From UMGS1484 sp045593325 (GTDB lineage Bacteria; Bacillota; Clostridia; Oscillospirales; Acutalibacteraceae), in assembly GCA_045593325.1 (NCBI GenBank), contig JAZNWL010000018.1:1-19988 (forward strand): a stretch of 19,988 nucleotides of DNA. The letters run 5' to 3'. Position 1 is the first letter of the stretch, and every line of letters begins with the position of its first letter. The translations under genes were made by a program, and so were the position numbers. This document shows, piece by piece, positions 16,701 to 19,988 of this stretch. The notes under the pieces were generated by a model that was given only the letters and a program-made list of their open reading frames with translations, did no database searches and was not told the DNA's origin.

Positions 16701-17223
16701 GGGCTACGACATGTATTTAAAACTGCTTTCCGAAGCGGTGGAAGAAGAAAAAGGGGAAGGAAAAACCAAACCCAAAGAGGAATGTACCGTTGACCTACAA
16801 ATTGAAGCTCACATTCCCGAAGGCTATATCGATGACCTGCATCAGCGGTTGGAAATCTACCGCAGAATTGCGGATATCAAAAACGACGATGATGCTTCCG
16901 ACGTCATCGACGAACTCATCGACCGTTTTGGTCCCCCTGAAGAAGCCGTTATGGGACTGATCACCATTGCCCAGCTCCGCAACCGCGCCGCTGCCTTAGG
17001 CATTTATGAAGCGGTGCAACGAACCGATACGTTGCTTCTTTATCAAAATCAACCCGATATTTCTTTGGTGATGAAACTGGCGGAACAAATGCGGGGACGA
17101 ATCATGCTCAGCGCCGGGAATAAGCCCTATATTTCGGTGAAGTTACTCAAAGACCAAACTCCTATGAAAGCCCTGGAATCGGTTCTCACTCTTATGGAGC
17201 AATTACAAAAGGAAGTGCAATAA
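13762..17223 (+). CDS. mfd: Transcription-repair coupling factor Mfd
   Basis: 1153 residues, full length. Mfd pushes stalled RNA polymerase off damaged DNA and recruits UvrA. The N-terminal UvrB-like part carries GGILDIFPAD. The RNA polymerase interacting domain starts at about 483 (DELHQGDYIVHAIHGIGIF). The RecG-like translocase has Walker A GDVGFGKT (638-645), DEEQ box (739-742), SATPIPRT (765-772) and GRVGRS (911-916). The C-terminal TRCF domain (about 1000-1140) includes EAHIPEGYIDD. The start ATG 13762 has GGGAGAG upstream. Its stop is 1 bp before the next ATG, so the hydrolase gene is co-transcribed and probably translationally coupled. Confidence 0.98.
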   Translation: MIFFDSFLQSLTEYQELKKSAAKGVLPVAVSGVSHIHKAHLAATLSRDLQRRCVIITPDEGEATRFLEDLTALGCRPLLFPARDLSLRTTDTLSLQYEQKRLDVLCHLLEGEYTHLVCSVDALLPFTLPPEVLYRRSFTLKEQEDHDPNALCQQLISCGYTRCTKVEGPGQFAKRGGILDIFPADRTAPVRLEFWGDTIDTIHQFDVMTQRREDPLEELQIPPAREVLFVSPEAPAEQLKKLATKEKNPALKAQLLKDAEDLLQGMQPFGFDRFIPLMSQTPCTVLDYVQDAFVCISEETKVKEKAKSFEQQLAMDIEILLEEGVLCKGLTNFAMEYSTLLAMAEEQGIIYLDAFGGVTHTLPPKELTHFRVKNYSPWKGSVDLLQEDLSPLLLRGFAIVILAGGEKAAKLLQEDLTAKGVSAQYSEHPASAPQKTVTVTTGHLSGGFEYTDSKFLLVTHSLATTNGRKVKKAPKANAFHSLDELHQGDYIVHAIHGIGIFKGIRQIQNAGVTKDYITIQYAGSDTLYVPVTQLDLVSKYIGPSGDDVKLKLHKLGGTEWHKTRTRVRHAVKDMAKELIALYSARMSTPGFAFSVDTDLQNDFERRFEYDETDDQLRCIDEIKYDMQRPIPMDRLLCGDVGFGKTEVALRAAFKCISEGKQCALLVPTTILAFQHYQTILKRMEGFPLNIDLLSRFRTPTQQAKTIQGLKNGNVDMVVGTHRIISGDVQFKDLGLVIIDEEQRFGVAQKEKLKEKFKNVDVLTLSATPIPRTLNMAMSGLRDMSIIEEAPLDRQPVQTYVTEYNTGVLTDAMRRELRRGGQVYYLHNRVDTIERTAASLKARISEARVAVAHGKMTEDQLSEVWRQLMEHEIDILVCTTIIETGVDVSNVNTLIIEDADRMGLAQLHQLRGRVGRSARRAYAYLTFRGGKSLTDIAQRRLEAIREFTQFGSGLKIAMRDLEIRGAGNILGGEQHGQMESVGYDMYLKLLSEAVEEEKGEGKTKPKEECTVDLQIEAHIPEGYIDDLHQRLEIYRRIADIKNDDDASDVIDELIDRFGPPEEAVMGLITIAQLRNRAAALGIYEAVQRTDTLLLYQNQPDISLVMKLAEQMRGRIMLSAGNKPYISVKLLKDQTPMKALESVLTLMEQLQKEVQ

Positions 17224-17224
17224 T

Positions 17225-18043
17225 ATGAAATACGAAACCATATCCCTCCCCTGTAAGCTGTCACCCCAAGGCACCTTAACCTTGTATCTTCAGGAAACCT
17301 ATGAAAATTTTGGTCCACAAAAACGCCCCATGGTGCTCATTTGCCCGGGCGGCGGATACGGTCCTCCCTCTTTGCGAGAAGGGGAACCCTTAGCCATTGC
17401 TTTTTTAAATATGGGGTGCCATGTGGCAGTGCTTCGCTATACCCCTGCCCCTGCCCGTTACCCCACCCAACTGGTGGAAGCCGCTTGGGCAATGAAATTT
17501 TTACGGGAACACGCCGAGGAATGGCAGGCTGACCCCAACAAATTCCTTGTGCTTGGTTGCTCCGCAGGGGGTCACTTAGCCGCCAATTTAGGGGTTGCCT
17601 GGCAGGAAGAATGGCTAAGCCAAAAAGTGGGAGCAACCGCTCCCGAAGCCATCCAGCCCAACGGTATGATTTTGTGCTATCCCGTCATCACCGCCGGTGA
17701 GCACCGAAACACAGGCTCCTTTGAAGCCCTGCTGGGGGAAAACAACACCCCCGAAGAACGGGAGAAACATTCTTTGGAATACAAGGTCAATCCCCAAACG
17801 CCTCCCGCCTTTCTTTGGCATACTTACGATGATTTTGTGGTACCCGTAGATAACAGTTTGCTGTTTGCCAATGCCTTACGGCAACACAATATTTCTTGTG
17901 AACTGCATATTTATCCCCACGGGGTGCATGGGCTTTCCCTGGCAAATGAACTAACCGAGATTCATAATCACCAATACAATTTCATTGTTCCCGAATGCCA
18001 AGGCTGGGTGAACCTTTGTAAAACTTGGATTGATAACCTGTGA
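17225..18043 (+). CDS. Alpha/beta hydrolase, acetyl-esterase-like
   Basis: 272 residues. The fold is the bacterial lipase/esterase type related to acetyl-xylan and BD-FAE esterases. Features are the oxyanion motif CPGGGYGPPS, the nucleophile elbow GCSAGGH with Ser113, Asp203 in TYDDFVVP, and His235 in PHGVHGLSL, so the catalytic triad is complete. There is no signal peptide, so it should act in the cytoplasm, perhaps de-esterifying imported oligosaccharides; the substrate is inferred only from the family. It starts 1 bp after the mfd stop, and its ribosome binding site lies inside mfd. Its stop overlaps the ribosome binding site of the next gene. Confidence 0.9.
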   Translation: MKYETISLPCKLSPQGTLTLYLQETYENFGPQKRPMVLICPGGGYGPPSLREGEPLAIAFLNMGCHVAVLRYTPAPARYPTQLVEAAWAMKFLREHAEEWQADPNKFLVLGCSAGGHLAANLGVAWQEEWLSQKVGATAPEAIQPNGMILCYPVITAGEHRNTGSFEALLGENNTPEEREKHSLEYKVNPQTPPAFLWHTYDDFVVPVDNSLLFANALRQHNISCELHIYPHGVHGLSLANELTEIHNHQYNFIVPECQGWVNLCKTWIDNL

Positions 18044-18051
18044 GGCTTGCT

Positions 18052-18738
18052 ATGAAAAAACAATGGATCAAAACAAAATGGATCAAACGCTCACTTGTCA
18101 TTTTTCTTTGCCTTGCCCTGCTTTGCGGTGTTGGCGGGTTGTGTGTGAATTGGTACGTGAAAGGCTCCACCAAAAACCAAATCATCACCGCTGAAATTGC
18201 CGCTACCCATACCGATTTTGATTGTATTCTGGTGTTGGGATGCGGGGTAAAAGAGGATGGCTCCCCTACCCTTATGCTAAAAGAACGAATGGACTGCGGG
18301 GTCCAACTGTATCTAAATAAAGTTGCCCCCAAACTTCTGCTCAGTGGCGATAATGGGCAGGTGGAATATAATGAGGTGGAAACCATGCGCCGCCTTGCCG
18401 CAGAACAAGGCGTACCCGCCCCGGATATCTTTTTAGACCACGCCGGCTTTTCCACCTATGAAAGTATGTATCGAGCAAAAGAGATTTTTCAGGCACAAAA
18501 AATCCTAATCGTTACCCAGGAATACCATTTATACCGGGCAATTTATATCGCCGAAAAATTGGGAATGGAAGCCTACGGCGTTGCCTGCGATACCAGCACC
18601 TATTACGGCCAAACCCTGCGGGATATAAGAGAAATCCTGGCTCGCAATAAAGATGCCGTAAAATGCATTTTCAAACCCAACCCCACCTTTTTGGGAGAAG
18701 CTATCCCTGTTAGTGGCAACGGGGAAACAACTCATTAA
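18052..18738 (+). CDS. SanA/YdcF-like envelope protein (DUF218)
   Basis: 228 residues from ATG 18052. A basic N-terminus is followed by one transmembrane helix (about 13-35), then a DUF218 domain outside the membrane: DCILVLGCGVKEDGSPTLMLKERM, LLLSGDN, ILIVTQEYHLYRA, and the SanA-type ending PTFLGEAIPVSGNG. SanA and ElyC relatives are linked to cell-envelope integrity and vancomycin tolerance in Enterobacteria; the biochemical activity is not settled. A frame-start GTG lies at 18040, but ATG 18052 is preferred because TGAGG, overlapping the stop of the hydrolase gene, lies 6 nt before it. It is the last gene of the cluster. Confidence 0.88.
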   Translation: MKKQWIKTKWIKRSLVIFLCLALLCGVGGLCVNWYVKGSTKNQIITAEIAATHTDFDCILVLGCGVKEDGSPTLMLKERMDCGVQLYLNKVAPKLLLSGDNGQVEYNEVETMRRLAAEQGVPAPDIFLDHAGFSTYESMYRAKEIFQAQKILIVTQEYHLYRAIYIAEKLGMEAYGVACDTSTYYGQTLRDIREILARNKDAVKCIFKPNPTFLGEAIPVSGNGETTH

Positions 18739-18746
18739 TAAAGAAG

Positions 18747-18782
18747 AAACCGTAACACAAAACACTGTGTTACGGTTTTTTT
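18747..18782. terminator. Strong terminator at the end of the mfd cluster, probably bidirectional
   Basis: A 13-bp perfect stem (AAACCGTAACACA / TGTGTTACGGTTT), 6-nt loop, and TTTTTTT on the plus strand. On the minus strand it is followed by TTTCTTCTTTATT, so it may also stop transcription from the lipoprotein side. Confidence 0.9.
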
Positions 18783-18800
18783 ATTTATATTTACCAAAAA

Positions 18801-19043
18801 CTATTGTTGCCATATAACTTGAAAATGAAAATTACCATCGATATAATCGATAGATACATTCACACTGGTTGAGCTGTCATTAGTGCTAAAGTTCACCGAA
18901 ATATCTCTCTTTATTTCCAGATCATCTACAATTTCATCACAAAAAAAGTGTTCCCATTTACTGTATAATTGGGTGTTCGTCTCATGCGCAACACCTCGCG
19001 GTGGACAATTAAAATCATTCCTTTGCTTGGAACGATTCAGCAA
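18801..19043 (-). CDS. Doubtful small ORF or gene remnant, unknown
   Basis: An 80-residue frame that overlaps the 3' end of the lipoprotein gene by 29 bp in another frame. The only in-frame start near the beginning is TTG 19043, with no clear ribosome binding site. The C-terminal part looks protein-like, with alternating polar and hydrophobic residues (RDISVNFSTN, VNVSIDYIDG, FHFQVIW) that suggest beta strands. The N-terminal part does not. It could be the tail of a decayed second secreted-protein gene or a coupled small gene. I recognise no family. Confidence 0.3.
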   Translation of the reverse strand: MLNRSKQRNDFNCPPRGVAHETNTQLYSKWEHFFCDEIVDDLEIKRDISVNFSTNDSSTSVNVSIDYIDGNFHFQVIWQQ

Positions 19044-19467
19044 TCAAGCGAATCGTACCATCAGATATATCATCCGACCAGACCCAAAGATCACCTTTTG
19101 AAGAAGGAAAGCTGATGGAACGAACGCGATACTTCACACCATTTTGTGAACAGGTAACATCAAAAACATACACAGAATTGGTGTACTGTTTGCCGTTGGA
19201 AGAAATAGGTTGATATTCACCTGTATGTTTATCGGAATAAAAACCATCCGTATTCATAACTTGATTCATAATCAACTGATCGTCTTTTTCAATATAAATT
19301 TGATCATCCTCAGAATAATAAGTCCAATCACTTGGAATTTTGAAGGCCCCCTCTTTAATGTGCACAGCTTGCCAATCGTTTATATTTAAATTAGAGGTGC
19401 ATCCAGTGAACAATAAAGCAAAACATACACTAAAAACTAATAATTTAAGTATAGTAAACCTTTTCAT
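19015..19467 (-). CDS. Small predicted lipoprotein, unknown function
   Basis: 150 residues. The signal is MKRFTILK, a hydrophobic stretch and LLFTGC with the lipid-attached Cys at 23. The mature part includes GAFKIPSDWTYYSEDDQIYIEKDD, which reads like the opening strands of small exported proteins of the 'sense the surface stress' or PsbP-like type, but I cannot assign a family. ATG 19467 is chosen for AGGAGG 7 nt upstream; the frame is open 12 codons further but that part has no ribosome binding site. Codon use is more AT-rich than in neighbouring genes, which favour C-ending codons. It has its own promoter. Confidence 0.82.
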   Translation of the reverse strand: MKRFTILKLLVFSVCFALLFTGCTSNLNINDWQAVHIKEGAFKIPSDWTYYSEDDQIYIEKDDQLIMNQVMNTDGFYSDKHTGEYQPISSNGKQYTNSVYVFDVTCSQNGVKYRVRSISFPSSKGDLWVWSDDISDGTIRLIAESFQAKE

Positions 19468-19509
19468 ACTACTACCTCCTAACAAAAAAGCTACAAACCT
19501 CACACCCTC

Positions 19510-19538
19510 ATAATATAAAAATTACAACACGAAGTCAA
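19510..19538 (-). promoter_or_regulatory. Promoter of the lipoprotein gene at 19015-19467
   Basis: On the minus strand TTGACT (19533-19538), a 17-bp spacer, then TATTAT (19510-19515). It lies just after the 5S terminator, leaving a leader of roughly 35 nt. Confidence 0.78.
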
Positions 19539-19550
19539 GTAAAAGCAAAG

Positions 19551-19585
19551 AAAAAGACAGCAACCGGATGGTTACTGTCTTTTTT
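19551..19585 (-). terminator. Terminator after 5S rRNA
   Basis: On the minus strand AAAAAAGACAG...CTGTCTTTTT with an inner AACC/GGTT stem, one mismatch and a 4-nt loop, followed by TTTTTCTTTGC. It is nearly symmetrical and could work in both directions. Confidence 0.88.
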
Positions 19586-19588
19586 GTG

Positions 19589-19701
19589 TTGGCATTACCT
19601 ATCTTCCCGGGCGGCCTCCCACCAAGTATTTTCGGCGCAGAAAAGCTTAACTACCGTGTTCGGGATGGGAACGGGTGGACCCTTTTCGCAATCAACACCA
19701 A
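19589..19701 (-). rRNA. rrf: 5S ribosomal RNA
   Basis: The minus strand contains the 5S core CCACCCGTTCCCATCCCGAA, then CACGGTAGTTAAG and TACTTGGTGGGAGGCCGCCC. Terminal helix I pairs the 5' TTGGTGTT with the 3' AATGCCAA over 8 bp (two G-U pairs), which sets the ends to within a few bases. Length is about 113 nt. No 23S sequence is visible before it; instead tRNA-Glu lies upstream at about 195 nt. Confidence 0.95.
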
Positions 19702-19722
19702 CTATGTAGAAGAGAACCTCAC

Positions 19723-19892
19723 AAGGAAGAACCCTTCCTTATATCATTCGCCAACTACTGCCGGCGAAGTGATGAAGAAACCATACCACCTGCGGTGGAT
19801 GACATACCGAAACAAATTTCGGATTTCATACATTTTCTAACGAAAATGATACCATACCGTCTTGCGACGGATTTCATAAAACCTTGTTTTAT
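19723..19892 (-). repeat. Array of seven short hairpins with 8-nt linkers between tRNA-Glu and 5S
   Basis: In window coordinates the stem-loops are 19723-19740 (7 bp), 19747-19768 (6 bp), 19786-19798 (5 bp), 19807-19822 (6 bp), 19831-19848 (7 bp), 19857-19870 (5 bp) and 19876-19892 (6 bp); all stems are perfect. Three consecutive gaps, between the third and sixth hairpins, are exactly 8 nt and on the minus strand read TATGTCAT, TATGAAAT and TATGGTAT. The same TATGAAAT pattern begins inside the last hairpin. Stem sequences differ while pairing is kept. It would be transcribed between tRNA-Glu and 5S. Confidence 0.75.
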
Positions 19893-19895
19893 AAA

Positions 19896-19971
19896 TGGTG
19901 ACCCGTACGGGATTCGAACCCGTGTTGCCGCCGTGAGAGGGCGGAGTCTTAGGCCACTTGACCAACGGGCC
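19896..19971 (-). tRNA. tRNA-Glu (anticodon CTC)
   Basis: Acceptor GGCCCGT pairs with ACGGGTC (one G-C to G-T type change at most). The anticodon stem CCGCC/GGCGG holds loop CTCTCAC, anticodon CTC for codon GAG. The T-arm is CACGGG TTCGAAT CCCGT. Discriminator A is at 19899 and CCA is encoded at 19896-19898. The body is close to the usual Firmicute tRNA-Glu. Its promoter, or further upstream genes, would be outside the window. Confidence 0.94.
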
Positions 19972-19988
19972 ATGATAACCCAATAAGG

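Noticed and set aside
18785..19014. Toxin-antitoxin or phage remnant in the AT-rich patch
   Set aside because: No DNA-binding motif, toxin signature, integrase or attachment-site duplication can be seen.
19723..19892. Hairpin array considered as a CRISPR
   Set aside because: Linkers are only 8 nt and the units between them are short palindromes of 11-18 nt; there are no 25-37 nt repeats, no unique spacers and no cas genes.
19675..19986. Open frames on both strands over tRNA-Glu and the hairpin array
   Set aside because: The translations are tRNA read as protein plus repeat sequence.

Overview
The window comes from a low-to-moderate GC Firmicute, most likely a gut or rumen Clostridium of the Oscillospiraceae/Ruminococcaceae type. 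The grounds are a CIRCE-controlled groESL operon, strong AGGAGG ribosome binding sites, canonical sigma-A promoters with 17-bp spacers, a type I dockerin on a secreted protein, a sortase-B-like domain, and a ThiI/cysteine desulfurase pair of Gram-positive type. I cannot name the species.

Left arm (1-4077, minus strand): one promoter at 4049-4077 reads a cysteine desulfurase, then thiI, then a large gene that runs off the left edge. The first two genes together supply sulfur for 4-thiouridine in tRNA. The third is the most surprising gene here: an apparently complete CinA protein whose reading frame continues without a stop into a basic linker, a transmembrane helix and the start of an extracellular class-B-type sortase.

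Centre (4135-10720): a divergent promoter drives a tRNA-dihydrouridine synthase and a small lipoprotein. After a terminator comes groES-groEL behind a CIRCE operator. Next is an 876-residue secreted dockerin protein built from two beta-sandwich-like modules and seven related helical repeats, with no catalytic domain that I recognise. Convergent to it on the minus strand is an EF-G paralogue (10747-12804).

Right arm (13060-18782, plus strand): a tRNA-Val(GAC) with its own promoter and terminator, then a cluster made of a GtrA-like membrane protein, mfd, an alpha/beta hydrolase and a SanA/YdcF-like envelope protein, closed by a strong hairpin.

Right end (18801-19971, minus strand): a tRNA-Glu(CTC) is followed by a 5S rRNA. 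The roughly 190 nt between them hold a regular array of short hairpins joined by 8-nt linkers of the pattern TATGNNAT. Beyond the 5S terminator lies a more AT-rich stretch with a lipoprotein and a doubtful overlapping small ORF.

The best candidates for something undescribed are the CinA-sortase fusion and the tRNA-Glu/5S hairpin array.
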